A stretch of DNA of 64,000 nucleotides, from NCBI GenBank assembly GCA_026168805.1, contig JAPFDS010000031.1, forward strand, positions 1 to 64,000, written 5' to 3'. The DNA is from Caryophanales bacterium. GTDB lineage: Bacteria; Bacillota; Bacilli; Bacillales; Amphibacillaceae. A program made the translations under genes and the position numbers. This document shows, one piece after another, positions 48,760-58,992 of this stretch; the stretch's first letter is position 1; each line of letters opens with the position of its first letter. The notes beneath the pieces were generated by a model. The model was given only the letters and a program-made list of their open reading frames with translations, was not told the DNA's origin and made no database searches.

Positions 48760-49742
48760 GTAATCATCACCTCAATATAAATTCCAAGCGCTGCGCACAA
48801 CAATCCGACAATCCAAAATGTTGTTACAACGCGCCATTCAGACCAACCGATTAATTCATAGTGGTGATGAATGGGGCTCATTTTGAACACTCGCTTTCCC
48901 GTTGTTTTAAAAGAGATTACCTGAATAATGACAGATAATGTTTCAATAACAAATACTCCTCCAATAATAACAAGCAACACTTCCAACTTCGTCAAAATCG
49001 CAATAGCAGCAATCGCTGCTCCAAGAGCTAAAGAACCCGTGTCTCCCATAAATACTTTTGCAGGATGCGCGTTAAAAACGAGGAATCCAAGCAATGCGCC
49101 AACTGCGGCCAGGGAGAAAATCGTCACATCTTCTGGTGCTCCTTGTGCCCAAGACAAAAGCGCGTAAGCTCCGAATGCAAATGTTGCTGTTCCTGCAAGT
49201 AACCCATCAAGACCATCCGTTAAATTCACCGCATTGGACGCGCCGACAAGCATGAACACAACGAGAATACCGTAGGCCCATCCTAAATCAAACTGGATAC
49301 CTGTTCCTGGAATAGATAATGTGGTATCAAAATCCCCTGTCCATAAAACAATATAAAATATAAGCCCAATGAGTATTTGCCCCAACATTTTTTGTTTAGA
49401 TGTTAGACCCAAATTCCGTTTCATTGCAATGATAATAAAGTCATCTAAAAACCCAATCAAGCCGTATCCAAATAAGACAAATAGGAGTAACCATAGTTCT
49501 TGACTCATTGGAACAGTTGATGCCTTTACACTCATAATAATGGAGGTCGCAATAATACTTAATACAATCATTACTCCACCCATTGTCGGTGTCCCGGATT
49601 TTTTCATATGTGATTGCGGGCCTTCTTCACGTATACTTTGACCAAACTTCAGCCTTCTTAAAAAAGGTATGAAAATAGGTGATAAGAGGACGGTAATTAA
49701 AAATGCGATAGCGATTGTCATTGCAATGATTAAAAAGTTCAT
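48756..49742 (-). CDS. mraY: Phospho-N-acetylmuramoyl-pentapeptide transferase MraY
   Basis: 328-aa integral membrane enzyme that makes lipid I. The catalytic Asp-rich [37 protein letters not shown] and [12 protein letters not shown] motifs are intact, within about ten transmembrane helices. GGGGGA precedes the ATG. Confidence 0.96.
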   Translation of the reverse strand: MNFLIIAMTIAIAFLITVLLSPIFIPFLRRLKFGQSIREEGPQSHMKKSGTPTMGGVMIVLSIIATSIIMSVKASTVPMSQELWLLLFVLFGYGLIGFLDDFIIIAMKRNLGLTSKQKMLGQILIGLIFYIVLWTGDFDTTLSIPGTGIQFDLGWAYGILVVFMLVGASNAVNLTDGLDGLLAGTATFAFGAYALLSWAQGAPEDVTIFSLAAVGALLGFLVFNAHPAKVFMGDTGSLALGAAIAAIAILTKLEVLLVIIGGVFVIETLSVIIQVISFKTTGKRVFKMSPIHHHYELIGWSEWRVVTTFWIVGLLCAALGIYIEVMIT

Positions 49743-49814
49743 CTGTATGTTCCCCCTTCTTTCAACCGTCCTTCGACGTCTGCAGAAAAATTAATGAGCA
49801 TTTTTTATACGATT

Positions 49815-51170
49815 TTAAAACGTTTTTAACGTTGGTAGGATTGATTCCAATTCAATTCCACGTGATGCTTTTAATAAAATCACTGTTTCATTTCCACTAT
49901 ATTTCTTTAATAGACTAGATAATTCTTCTTTCGTTTGCACAAAGAAATGTTCCATCTCTTTGTTGCTCGAAAGTTCTTTATCTATATACTGTGCCGCATC
50001 TCCGAATGTATATACGGCTGTTATTGGCTTCTTGATCTCTTTTCCAATTTCACGATGATACTTTTCAGATGCATCTCCGAGTTCTAGTATATCTCCAAGC
50101 ACAAGTATCCGTGTTGAAAATCCCTTCATCTGTGAGACGACATCAATGGCTGCTTTCATTGAAGTTGGTGATGCATTATAAGCATCATTAATAACTGTCA
50201 TCCCAGAATTCGTCGTCACTTGTTCAAATCTCATGGACGTGACTGACAGTTGCTTAAGCCCTTGTTTAATAGATGTTGAATCGATGCCAAGTTCTTGAGC
50301 TAAGGTAATTGCAAACGACGCATTTTTCGCATGATGTTTTCCTAATAATGGAATTGAGTAATCCCCATCCAGTGCATGAAACGTTGTGCAGTCAGTGTTT
50401 ATGTGCACATTCGCGACAACTGTATCGTTCGACTCCCCAAAACCGACAGTGATCGTTTTATATGAATATGAACGTTCTAATAAAGGTTCATCCCCATCGT
50501 ACAATAGGACACTTTCATCGCGAAATCCGTCTATGATTTCCAGTTTTGCTTTTGCAATTCCTTCTCTTGAATGTAAATGTTCTATATGGGATTCACCGAT
50601 ATGAACAATACACCCATAATCTGGTTCCGCTATGGTAGACAGAAGATGAATTTCTTCAAAGTTATTCATACCCATTTCTAAAATAAGCATTTCTGTATCT
50701 GGAGGCATGGATAAAATCGTTAAAGGTAAACCAATATGATTATTTAAATTTCCTTTTGTACTATGTGTTTTATACGTCGTTTGTATAATGGACTGTGTAA
50801 TATCTTTTGTCGTTGTTTTTCCATTTGACCCCGTGATCCCGATAACTGTAGGACTCACTCCTAAACGATACGCATGTGCTAATTCTTGCATAGCTTCTAA
50901 AGGATTTTCTACTAGAAAAAAGTGCATTTTATCTAGTAAATGTGTAGGTATATCTTTATCTTCACTCCAAAAAGTAGCGACCGCTCCTTGTTCATATGCT
51001 TGATCAATGAATGTATGTCCATCCACACGTTCTCCAAGCAATGGAATGAACAATCCATCTGTTAATGACTTCCGACTGTCCATTTCAACGACATGAATCG
51101 AGCGATTTAAATTATCTGGATGTGACCCTTTTGGAAAAAGAGTTTTCATCCAATCCGTTGTAAAGAGCAT
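49815..51170 (-). CDS. murF: UDP-N-acetylmuramoyl-tripeptide:D-alanyl-D-alanine ligase
   Basis: 451-aa Mur ligase adding D-Ala-D-Ala. The ATP loop [13 protein letters not shown], the NAxNASPTSMK motif (NDAYNASPTSMKAA) and VLGDILELG are present. It lies 1 nt after murE. In B. subtilis murF is elsewhere next to ddl; its place here between murE and mraY is the older dcw arrangement seen in E. coli and some bacilli. Confidence 0.95.
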   Translation of the reverse strand: MLFTTDWMKTLFPKGSHPDNLNRSIHVVEMDSRKSLTDGLFIPLLGERVDGHTFIDQAYEQGAVATFWSEDKDIPTHLLDKMHFFLVENPLEAMQELAHAYRLGVSPTVIGITGSNGKTTTKDITQSIIQTTYKTHSTKGNLNNHIGLPLTILSMPPDTEMLILEMGMNNFEEIHLLSTIAEPDYGCIVHIGESHIEHLHSREGIAKAKLEIIDGFRDESVLLYDGDEPLLERSYSYKTITVGFGESNDTVVANVHINTDCTTFHALDGDYSIPLLGKHHAKNASFAITLAQELGIDSTSIKQGLKQLSVTSMRFEQVTTNSGMTVINDAYNASPTSMKAAIDVVSQMKGFSTRILVLGDILELGDASEKYHREIGKEIKKPITAVYTFGDAAQYIDKELSSNKEMEHFFVQTKEELSSLLKKYSGNETVILLKASRGIELESILPTLKTF

Positions 51171-51171
51171 A

Positions 51172-52656
51172 TTATCCCATCTTTCTATCTAACGACCGAA
51201 TGGCTTCAGCTGCAACTTTACGATCATCAAATTCAAATTTCTGTTTTCCAATCGTTTGGTCTGTTTCATGACCTTTTCCAGCAATAATAATAATATCATC
51301 TTGCTTCGCTTTTTCAACTGCAAAATATATTGCTTCTTTTCGATCAATAATTGTCTCATAGTTTGTTTGGTCTAAGTCATCAGTCATATCGTTTAAAATA
51401 AGCTGCGGATCTTCTGTTCTAGGGTTATCAGAAGTAAATATTGCTTCATCCGCGTGGTCAACAGCAATTTTTGCCATTAAAGGACGTTTGGAAGTATCTC
51501 GGTCGCCTCCACATCCAACGACTACATATATATGATTAGTAGCAAATTCTTTCACTGTTTCTAATACATTTTGTAGTGAATCTGGTGTATGTGCATAGTC
51601 GACGATGACCGAAAAAGATTGACCCTCAACCACTTGTTCAAATCGACCATCCACACCTTTGATGTTTGCAAATGTTGAAGCAATCGTTGTTAATGGAATT
51701 TCATGAATGATTGCCGCACTCGCTGCTGCTAACATATTATACACATTAAAACTTCCAATTAAAGGCGTGCGAATATCAATCGACCCTATTGGTGTGTGGA
51801 GTGTATATGTGGTTTGTCCATTTGAAAAATGAATATTCGTTGCATACACATCCGCTTCTTTTTCAATACCATACGTTAATATATGTTGGGCCGTGACTTT
51901 TTTAAGTTTTTCAGCATATGCATCATCCACATTAATAATCGCATGTTTTTGGTCATTTACATTATAAGTATTTCCTAATTGTGAAAATAGTAAGCTCTTT
52001 GCTTGAAAATATGCTTCCATATTTTTATGATAATCCAAATGGTCTTGTGATAAATTGGTGAAGATAGCAAGGTTAAAGTCACAACCATATACGCGTCCTA
52101 AGTCTAATGCATGAGAGGAAACTTCCATCATACAAACATCTACGTCTTCCTCGATCATCTGATAAAAACTCTTTTGTAATTCTAGTGCATGTGGGGTTGT
52201 GTTTTCAACAGGATAGGATTTATTCCCTATTTTTCTTTGGATCGTACCAATCACACCTGTTTTCTTTTCATGTGCTTGAAACAATGCTTCTAATATATAT
52301 GTGATGGTTGTTTTTCCATTTGTGCCTGTCAAACCAATCAGATGTAAATCTTTGGTTGGTGAATCGTAAAACACATTGGCCATAAGGGGTAAGGACCTTG
52401 ATGTGTCAGGCACAATAATTACCGGTATATCCACATCAATTTCCTGTTCAGAAACAATCGCGGCAGCTCCTTGTTTCACTGCTGCATGAGCATAGTCATG
52501 CCCATCTACTGTATATCCTCGTATACAAACAAAGATATCGCCTTTGGTAACTTCTCTTGAATCCACCTGAATCGATTCAATTTCAATGTGTGAGAAATCA
52601 ATGGATGATTCGCTTCTATAATACGGAATAAGACTTAACAATTGTTGTAAATTCAT
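51172..52656 (-). CDS. murE: UDP-MurNAc-tripeptide synthetase (meso-diaminopimelate-adding)
   Basis: 494-aa Mur ligase. The ATP loop GLTGTNGKTTITY is present. The substrate motif TSDNPRTEDP (DNPR) identifies the meso-DAP-adding type, so the cell wall should contain meso-diaminopimelate. GTAGGTGG lies upstream of the ATG. Confidence 0.95.
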   Translation of the reverse strand: MNLQQLLSLIPYYRSESSIDFSHIEIESIQVDSREVTKGDIFVCIRGYTVDGHDYAHAAVKQGAAAIVSEQEIDVDIPVIIVPDTSRSLPLMANVFYDSPTKDLHLIGLTGTNGKTTITYILEALFQAHEKKTGVIGTIQRKIGNKSYPVENTTPHALELQKSFYQMIEEDVDVCMMEVSSHALDLGRVYGCDFNLAIFTNLSQDHLDYHKNMEAYFQAKSLLFSQLGNTYNVNDQKHAIINVDDAYAEKLKKVTAQHILTYGIEKEADVYATNIHFSNGQTTYTLHTPIGSIDIRTPLIGSFNVYNMLAAASAAIIHEIPLTTIASTFANIKGVDGRFEQVVEGQSFSVIVDYAHTPDSLQNVLETVKEFATNHIYVVVGCGGDRDTSKRPLMAKIAVDHADEAIFTSDNPRTEDPQLILNDMTDDLDQTNYETIIDRKEAIYFAVEKAKQDDIIIIAGKGHETDQTIGKQKFEFDDRKVAAEAIRSLDRKMG

Positions 52657-52688
52657 TGTTCCACCTACTTTTTATTCTTGTCTGTTAT

Positions 52689-52697
52689 AGTATACCA
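52689..52697 (-). promoter_or_regulatory. Extended -10 promoter candidate ahead of murE
   Basis: TGGTATACT on the minus strand, 33 nt upstream of murE, in the 45-nt gap after spoVD. A separate start here would let vegetative murE-murF-mraY-murD expression be independent of sporulation control of spoVD. Confidence 0.4.
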
Positions 52698-52701
52698 AAT
52701 A

Positions 52702-54642
52702 TTAATCTGATTCTCGATGATTGTTTGATAAATAAAGTCGAATGGTTGATCCTTCTTCAACCATCGATCCAGGTTTAGGGGATTGATTAATAATAGTTGT
52801 TCCTTCACCACTTGTTTCAATCGACAAATTTGTCATATACTGAACAAGCTCTTCCGTGTCTTCGCCGACTAAATCTGGCACTTCTACTTTCGGCTGCTCC
52901 GGCCAAACGACATCTTTCTCAAGACCATCTTCTCGTTCCTCTACTCCCATTGCTCGTAAGCTATCCTCAATAACAGTCCCTACAATTGGAGCTGCGACAA
53001 CTCCACCAAATTGTACAGTACCTTTAGGATTATCAATCGCTACATAAACAACTATTTCTGGATCATCCGCTGGAGCAAATCCAATAAAAGACACTATATG
53101 ATCATTTTGTAAGTAAGTTCCATCAGGACCTACTTTTTGAGCCGTTCCTGTTTTTCCCCCAACGCGATAACCATCTACATAGGCAGGACGCCCTGTTCCT
53201 TGTGCAACAACAGATTCTAATGTTTCTCTCACTTCTTTTGAAGTATCTTTAGAGATCACTTGTTGCTTTAATACGGGTTCCATTTGTTCAATAATTTCTC
53301 CATGCACTGGATCTGTCCATTCTTTAGCAATATACGGCTCGTACAAATACCCCCCATTAACAGATGCAGCAACTGCCATGACTTGTTGGATCGGCGTTAC
53401 AGATACACCTTGACCAAAAGATGTCGTTCCTAACTCCACTGGACCAACTTGATCAAGACTAAATAATATACCACTTCCTTCTCCTTGAAGGTCAATACCC
53501 GTTTTTTGTCCAAAACCAAATGCATCAATATATGAAAAGAGCTTTTCTTTTCCAAGCGTTTGTCCTAAATGTACGAATCCAGGGTTACATGAATTCTCGA
53601 CAACTTCTAAAAATGATTGGCTACCGTGTCCACCACTTTTCCAACATCTAAGCTTTGCCCCACCTACGTCAATGCTACCATTGTCAAAAAACGTATCATG
53701 TTCCAAATCCACTGCATTTTCTTCCAAGGCGGCAGCTAACGTAATAATTTTGAATGTTGAACCTGGCTCATACGTACTCCAAATAGGTAAGTTTCGGTCA
53801 AATATGGATGGATCGACCTCTTGGTAATTGGATGGATGAAAGTTTGGCCTTGTTGCCATACCAAGGATACCACCAGTATTGGGATCTACTGCAATTGCAG
53901 TTGCACCATCTGGATTATATTTTGCTACAGCTACATCTAATTCTCTTTCCATGATTGTTTGTACATTCGAATCGATGGTTGTGCGCAGGTTAAGTCCATC
54001 AGATGGTGCACTATATACATCTGCATGCGTATCAATTTTTCTTTGTTTCGCATCAGAATAGTAAGATAGTCTGCCTTTTTCACCTTGTAAATATGAATCA
54101 TAGTATAATTCTAACCCCATTAATCCTTGATTATCAATTCCTGTAAATCCTAACACGTGGGAAAGATAATCATCATGGGGATAATGTCTTTTTGAATCTT
54201 TTGCCAAATAGACACCTTCTAACTGTAGCTCTCGAAGTTCCTTTTCTTGGCTTTCACTTATTTTTCTTCCCTCTGGATGAATTTCGACACTTTTTTCATT
54301 TTGAGTGACATATTCAAAGGCTTTTTCGTAAGACATATCCAATATATCTGATAAGTGTGTTGCTGTCTCTTCAGGTGTATCAATTTGCCTTGGAATCAGC
54401 ACAATTGATGGGGCGGAAATATTTTCAGTTAAAACTTCCCCATGAACATCCGTAATATCACCTCGATCAGGTTCAAAAACAATATCTCGGCTCCAAGAGT
54501 CTTCAGCTAAGTCTGTTAATTCTTTCCCTATTACAAACTGAACGTAGCCCAGACGAATGCTTATTACAATAAAACCTAATAAGCCTAATAAACATACAAT
54601 CACTAATCTTTTTCGTTTCACCTTAGTAGATACTTGTTTCAT
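52702..54642 (-). CDS. spoVD: Sporulation-specific penicillin-binding protein SpoVD
   Basis: 646-aa class B PBP, exactly the B. subtilis length, that crosslinks spore cortex with SpoVE. One N-terminal transmembrane helix (about 12-34), a PBP dimerisation domain, then the transpeptidase with EPGSTFK, SCN and KTGTAQ active-site motifs, and one C-terminal PASTA domain (about 575-640). The start at 54642 has AAAGGAG seven nt upstream. Confidence 0.95.
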   Translation of the reverse strand: MKQVSTKVKRKRLVIVCLLGLLGFIVISIRLGYVQFVIGKELTDLAEDSWSRDIVFEPDRGDITDVHGEVLTENISAPSIVLIPRQIDTPEETATHLSDILDMSYEKAFEYVTQNEKSVEIHPEGRKISESQEKELRELQLEGVYLAKDSKRHYPHDDYLSHVLGFTGIDNQGLMGLELYYDSYLQGEKGRLSYYSDAKQRKIDTHADVYSAPSDGLNLRTTIDSNVQTIMERELDVAVAKYNPDGATAIAVDPNTGGILGMATRPNFHPSNYQEVDPSIFDRNLPIWSTYEPGSTFKIITLAAALEENAVDLEHDTFFDNGSIDVGGAKLRCWKSGGHGSQSFLEVVENSCNPGFVHLGQTLGKEKLFSYIDAFGFGQKTGIDLQGEGSGILFSLDQVGPVELGTTSFGQGVSVTPIQQVMAVAASVNGGYLYEPYIAKEWTDPVHGEIIEQMEPVLKQQVISKDTSKEVRETLESVVAQGTGRPAYVDGYRVGGKTGTAQKVGPDGTYLQNDHIVSFIGFAPADDPEIVVYVAIDNPKGTVQFGGVVAAPIVGTVIEDSLRAMGVEEREDGLEKDVVWPEQPKVEVPDLVGEDTEELVQYMTNLSIETSGEGTTIINQSPKPGSMVEEGSTIRLYLSNNHRESD

Positions 54643-54704
54643 ATGTTCACTCCTTTTTGAATACATATGCTTGTACCTACTATATGTTTTTGAACAAAAG
54701 AATA

Positions 54705-54758
54705 GAACACGTGTCTACATCCCATTTTTCAGTGCAAAATAGGCATATACACGTGTTC
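54705..54758 (-). terminator. Nested inverted repeat between pbpB and spoVD
   Basis: GAACACGTGT and its exact complement enclose a second stem CCTATTTT/AAAATGGG. On the minus strand the outer stem is followed by TATTCTTTTG. It probably terminates the mraZ-rsmH-ftsL-pbpB transcript before spoVD. Confidence 0.55.
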
Positions 54759-54764
54759 ATCTAA

Positions 54765-56987
54765 TTAATCATCATCATCTTTTTCTTTATTTTCTTCTGT
54801 TTTATCTTCTTTAGATTCTTTTTGATCGGGCATGATAAACTCTACGCTTAAATAATCTTCTTTCTTAATAGTGGATCCTGCCTCTATACTTTGTTTAACG
54901 ACATATCCGTTGCCGATGGACTCTACTTGTAAGTCAAGCAGTTCTGCCAAGGTGGTAACTTCCCTTATTGACCAATCGATTACAGAAGGCATGGTCGGTT
55001 GATCGGTTAAGAGCATGATATGTTCATACGCATAATAGTCCTTACCTTCTGTGACGTTGGTATCAACGACTTGTTCACCGTCACCAATTGTTGTTACTTT
55101 AAATCCTTGATCGATTAACTCTTTTTCAACGGAATCAGTCGGTTGATCAATGATTTCTGGTATCGTTATTTTTTCTGCTTGTTGTTGATCCTCTTTATCA
55201 GGAGAAATATTTTGGTAATGCAAAGCACTTTCCATTACATTTTTAAATATATAAGATACAGGCACATTACCCGCTTCATCTTCTGGTAAATTAGGTTGTT
55301 GGACAGATACATACATAATCAATTCTGGATCATCTTGTGGAGCCATTCCTAAAAACGAGAATATGTTATTCTCCTTCCCAGGCAGATATCCTACTCCGTG
55401 TGGGTTAGGAATCTCAGCTGTTCCGGTTTTACCTCCGACAGTATATCCATCTAGCTTATACACTTTTCCTGTCCCATGTTCTCCTTCAACAACCGAACCT
55501 AGCAAATCAAGTACTTCTGCAGCAGCTTCTTCGGAGATAGGTTCCCCTACGACCTGCGGTTCATTTTTTTCAATCACATCGCCATTCGTATGATCAACAA
55601 TTTGCTTAACAACGTAGGGCTTCATCATTTTCCCTTCATTGGCAATCGCTGTAGCAGCTTGCATTTGCTGAATAGGAGTCACCGTACTTCCTTGCCCATA
55701 AGATGTTGACAATTTTTCACGTGGCCATTGATATAAAAGTTGCCCTTTAATTTCACCTGGTAAATCAACACCCGTTTTTTCATCCAAGTGAAATGCGTGT
55801 AAATAATCAAGGTACGTATCTGGCCCCAATTTATCCCAAACCAACTTGGAGGCCGCTACGTTTGAGGAACGCTCGAAGCCTTCATCAAAGGTAATTGAAC
55901 CCCAACCCTTTCCTCCATTATGATCGCGAACAGGTTCTACTACTTTATTGATTTGATACTGTCCAGATTTAAAGAACTCTTCACCATTGTAAACCCCAGC
56001 ATCTATTGCGGCTGCCCACGTAAACATTTTCACCGTTGATCCAGGCTCAAATGGATTGGATATGACATCATTATACCAATTCTTTACATCTGTCGGCTCA
56101 TTTGGATTATAAGAAGGTCGGTTACTAAGTGCGACTATTTCACCAGTTTTTGCATTCATTACAATCGCATTCACTTTTTCTGGTGTATATGTTTCCTCCA
56201 CTTCTGTTAATACTTCTTCTAGTAATATCTGTACTTTTTGATCGAGAGTTAAATATATTTCTTTCCCGTCTTCAGGCTGCTGAATGACTTCATCTGGATC
56301 CAATAATTTGTTATTATATCGATCTCTCTGATAAGAAATATATCCATCTTTCCCGCGCAATAAGTCATCCATTTCATTTTCAATTCCATTTATACCGATA
56401 ATTTCTTCCTTTTCGGTTTCTTCATTATATTCTTTTCGTGCAAATCCTAATATATGAGAAGCGAAAACTTCATTTGGATAATGACGAATAAACTCCTGGG
56501 TGAAATCAATCCCTGGCAGCTCCATATCTTCTATTTCTTCTTTAACTTTTTGACTAATTTCTTTACCATCATTACCAAATTCTACTTGTAATTTATCATT
56601 TTCTAATCCTTTTTCGATTTGGTTCACAATGTATGATGGTTCAACATCGATTAATGGTGCTATTTTTTCTGCTGTTCCTTCTACATCTTCAACATGCTGT
56701 AATGTAGTTGAGCCTTTGGAATGATCTTCATCAATAATTGCGTACATTCGAAATGTTGGTAAATCATAAGCAAGAACCATCCCATTGCTGTCATAAATGG
56801 TGCCTCTTTTTGCTTCGAGTGTGTATTCAGTATTTCTTTTTTCTTTCGCCCAAGCACGTAAGGATACTCCATTTATTTCTCCAGTTACTTGTATGTAGAT
56901 AAATCTACCTGCAATAATTAGAAAGATTAATACAAATAGCAACATGAATATAGATGTCATAATACGGGTTGATCTGCTTGTTCTCAT
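54765..56987 (-). CDS. pbpB: Division-specific penicillin-binding protein 2B (FtsI)
   Basis: 740-aa class B PBP needed for septal wall synthesis. An N-terminal transmembrane helix (about 8-30) and a dimerisation domain are followed by the transpeptidase with EPGSTVK, SSN and KTGTAE, two C-terminal PASTA domains (about 590-715) and a short highly acidic tail ending in four Asp. It starts 2 nt after ftsL. Confidence 0.96.
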   Translation of the reverse strand: MRTSRSTRIMTSIFMLLFVLIFLIIAGRFIYIQVTGEINGVSLRAWAKEKRNTEYTLEAKRGTIYDSNGMVLAYDLPTFRMYAIIDEDHSKGSTTLQHVEDVEGTAEKIAPLIDVEPSYIVNQIEKGLENDKLQVEFGNDGKEISQKVKEEIEDMELPGIDFTQEFIRHYPNEVFASHILGFARKEYNEETEKEEIIGINGIENEMDDLLRGKDGYISYQRDRYNNKLLDPDEVIQQPEDGKEIYLTLDQKVQILLEEVLTEVEETYTPEKVNAIVMNAKTGEIVALSNRPSYNPNEPTDVKNWYNDVISNPFEPGSTVKMFTWAAAIDAGVYNGEEFFKSGQYQINKVVEPVRDHNGGKGWGSITFDEGFERSSNVAASKLVWDKLGPDTYLDYLHAFHLDEKTGVDLPGEIKGQLLYQWPREKLSTSYGQGSTVTPIQQMQAATAIANEGKMMKPYVVKQIVDHTNGDVIEKNEPQVVGEPISEEAAAEVLDLLGSVVEGEHGTGKVYKLDGYTVGGKTGTAEIPNPHGVGYLPGKENNIFSFLGMAPQDDPELIMYVSVQQPNLPEDEAGNVPVSYIFKNVMESALHYQNISPDKEDQQQAEKITIPEIIDQPTDSVEKELIDQGFKVTTIGDGEQVVDTNVTEGKDYYAYEHIMLLTDQPTMPSVIDWSIREVTTLAELLDLQVESIGNGYVVKQSIEAGSTIKKEDYLSVEFIMPDQKESKEDKTEENKEKDDDD

Positions 56988-56989
56988 AA

Positions 56990-57376
56990 TTACTCACCCT
57001 GATTTTTAGAAATCGATTCTGCACGCTTTATTTTTGTTCCTTGTATTTTCAAGCCATTTTCTTCTGCAACTTTCATGATTCGATCCGGTTTACTAAGTTC
57101 TTTCTTTTCAAACTCAAGTGACTGATTGGTAACTTGTTGTGTTTCAATCGTTCTCTCCAATGTTTGCATTTCACGGTTTAATGAATCTATAGATGAAGAA
57201 AATGAAACAACAAAAAATCCAGCGACTACTAAACAAGCACTAATGAACGTATAAATTATTTTTTCGCCTGTTGTTAGCCAGCTCTTTTTCCGGACAGTTA
57301 CTTGCTTTTCTTTTTCTTGTTGCTCAACTTGCGATTGATACGACTCTTGCCAGTGTCTTGCTTGTTGTGCGTTCAT
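56990..57376 (-). CDS. ftsL: Cell-division protein FtsL
   Basis: 128-aa bitopic protein with a cytoplasmic N-terminus, one transmembrane helix (about 42-65) and an extracellular leucine-zipper coiled coil. It complexes with DivIC and DivIB. The start at 57376 (MNAQQARHWQ) is chosen because GGGTGG lies 8 nt upstream. Confidence 0.92.
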   Translation of the reverse strand: MNAQQARHWQESYQSQVEQQEKEKQVTVRKKSWLTTGEKIIYTFISACLVVAGFFVVSFSSSIDSLNREMQTLERTIETQQVTNQSLEFEKKELSKPDRIMKVAEENGLKIQGTKIKRAESISKNQGE

Positions 57377-57397
57377 ATTGTTTTCCACCCTTCTTTA

Positions 57398-58354
57398 TTA
57401 TAGAAAATCATCATTCCATTCTTTTTTCTTTTCAATCACTCGTAAAAATGCGGAACGTGCTCTTCTATTATGATCAATTTCATCTTGTTGAGGAGCAATC
57501 GGTTTGCGTGTAAGCAATGTAAATGGTGGTTCATGCCCTTCAGGTATAATCGGGAGGTTTCTCGGTGTTGGTTTTTCTGTACTCCACTTTTTGAATGATT
57601 GTTTACATATACGATCTTCAAGGGAATGAAACGTAATTACCCCAATTCTTCCACCAATGGAAACGATTTTTGCTGCCTGCTGTAATGCATCTTCAAACAC
57701 GCGTAATTCATCATTAACAGCTATTCGTAATGCTTGAAACACTCTTTTAGCCGGATGACCGCCAGTTCTACGAGCAGGAGCAGGTATTGATTCCTTTATT
57801 ATTTCTACTAGTTCAAATGTTGTTTGAATAGGTGCATCTTCTCGAACACGCTCAATTTTACGAGCAATCTGTTTAGAAAACCGCTCTTCACCATACGTAA
57901 AGAATGTGGATACAAGTTTTTCATAAGGCCATTCATTGACAATGGTATGAGCTGTTAGTGTGTCTTCTTGATTCATGCGCATATCCAACGTAGCGTCATG
58001 ACGGTAGCTAAATCCTCTTTCCCCATGATCAAATTGCGGTGACGAAACTCCAAGGTCAAATAAAATCCCATCAATTTGATGTATATCTAATTCCTCACAA
58101 ATGTCTTTTAGGTATTTGAAGTTAGCATGCACAAAAGTAATTCGATCTTCATAGTCAGCTAAACGCTTTTTAGCAGCGGTTAATGCTTCTTTGTCTTGGT
58201 CAAAAGCAATTAACTGCCCTCCATCATGGAGTAAAGACGCAATTTGCTCCGAGTGACCGCCTCCTCCTAATGTACAGTCAATATACACTCCATCAGGACG
58301 AATATTTAAAGCTTTAATTGCTTCGTTTTTTAATACACTTTCATGTTCAAACAT
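57398..58354 (-). CDS. rsmH: 16S rRNA (cytosine1402-N4)-methyltransferase RsmH (MraW)
   Basis: 318-aa SAM-dependent methyltransferase acting on C1402 of 16S rRNA. It shows the SAM-binding [12 protein letters not shown], the [10 protein letters not shown] motif and [15 protein letters not shown]. The ATG at 58354 (MFEHESVL) matches the family N-terminus; a GGGGTTGAAGTG stretch is upstream. Confidence 0.95.
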   Translation of the reverse strand: MFEHESVLKNEAIKALNIRPDGVYIDCTLGGGGHSEQIASLLHDGGQLIAFDQDKEALTAAKKRLADYEDRITFVHANFKYLKDICEELDIHQIDGILFDLGVSSPQFDHGERGFSYRHDATLDMRMNQEDTLTAHTIVNEWPYEKLVSTFFTYGEERFSKQIARKIERVREDAPIQTTFELVEIIKESIPAPARRTGGHPAKRVFQALRIAVNDELRVFEDALQQAAKIVSIGGRIGVITFHSLEDRICKQSFKKWSTEKPTPRNLPIIPEGHEPPFTLLTRKPIAPQQDEIDHNRRARSAFLRVIEKKKEWNDDFL

Positions 58355-58388
58355 GCACTTCAACCCCATATTTTTGGTATTTCAATTG

Positions 58389-58820
58389 TTAAATATCAAA
58401 GTCTAGTAAGTTCTCTGCAATCTCTGCAAATGATTCTTCTGATTCAGTCATATACGTATCCCATAAATCTGCTTGCCACAATTCTAATCGGTTTGAAACC
58501 CCAATCACGACACATTCTTTGTCAAGTGACGCATATGTACGAAGTGGCTGGGGTATATTTATTCTGCCCTGTTTGTCCACTTCACATTCAACTGCACCTG
58601 AGAAGAAAAATCGTGTGAAAGCACGTGCGTCTTTTTTGGTTAATGGAAGCTTTTTAAGCTTCTGCTCGAGAATCTTCCATTCGTCCATAGGATAAACAAA
58701 CAAACACGTATCAAGGCCACGTGTAACAATAAACCGCTCCCCTAAATCATCTCTGAATTTCGCAGGGACAATTACACGGCCTTTTGTATCAATGTTATGT
58801 TGATATTCACCCATGAACAT
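58389..58820 (-). CDS. mraZ: Transcriptional regulator MraZ
   Basis: 143-aa AbrB-like protein with two SpoVT/AbrB-type domains (motifs [15 protein letters not shown] and [15 protein letters not shown]). It forms a ring and represses the dcw operon that it heads. A helically phased series of GTGG boxes lies directly upstream. Confidence 0.95.
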   Translation of the reverse strand: MFMGEYQHNIDTKGRVIVPAKFRDDLGERFIVTRGLDTCLFVYPMDEWKILEQKLKKLPLTKKDARAFTRFFFSGAVECEVDKQGRINIPQPLRTYASLDKECVVIGVSNRLELWQADLWDTYMTESEESFAEIAENLLDFDI

Positions 58821-58829
58821 AGACTTTCA

Positions 58830-58898
58830 CCACTTTCTGAATTAATATTACCACAAGCCCCCACTTTTCACCACCCTTTTTTTCGAATTCCCCACTTT
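58830..58898 (-). promoter_or_regulatory. mraZ promoter with phased MraZ boxes
   Basis: An extended -10 TGGTAATAT (58845-58853, minus strand) is embedded in five GTGG boxes whose plus-strand complements start at 58830, 58851, 58861, 58871 and 58892, i.e. spacings of 21, 10, 10 and 21 nt. Three are in AAAGTGG context, the reported MraZ recognition form. Binding should repress the dcw operon. Confidence 0.7.
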
Positions 58899-58943
58899 TA
58901 TTTATTCTTGTATGGAAATAGAGCGATATTTGATTTTTGGCAT

Positions 58944-58980
58944 TAAAAAACCTTCTATCTTTTTGGAAGATAGAAGGTTT
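58944..58980 (-). terminator. Terminator of bshC
   Basis: Stem AAACCTTCTATCTT with its exact complement, 5-nt loop, followed by TTTTTT on the minus strand, 12 nt past the bshC stop codon. Confidence 0.92.
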
Positions 58981-58992
58981 AATTATTTCCCT

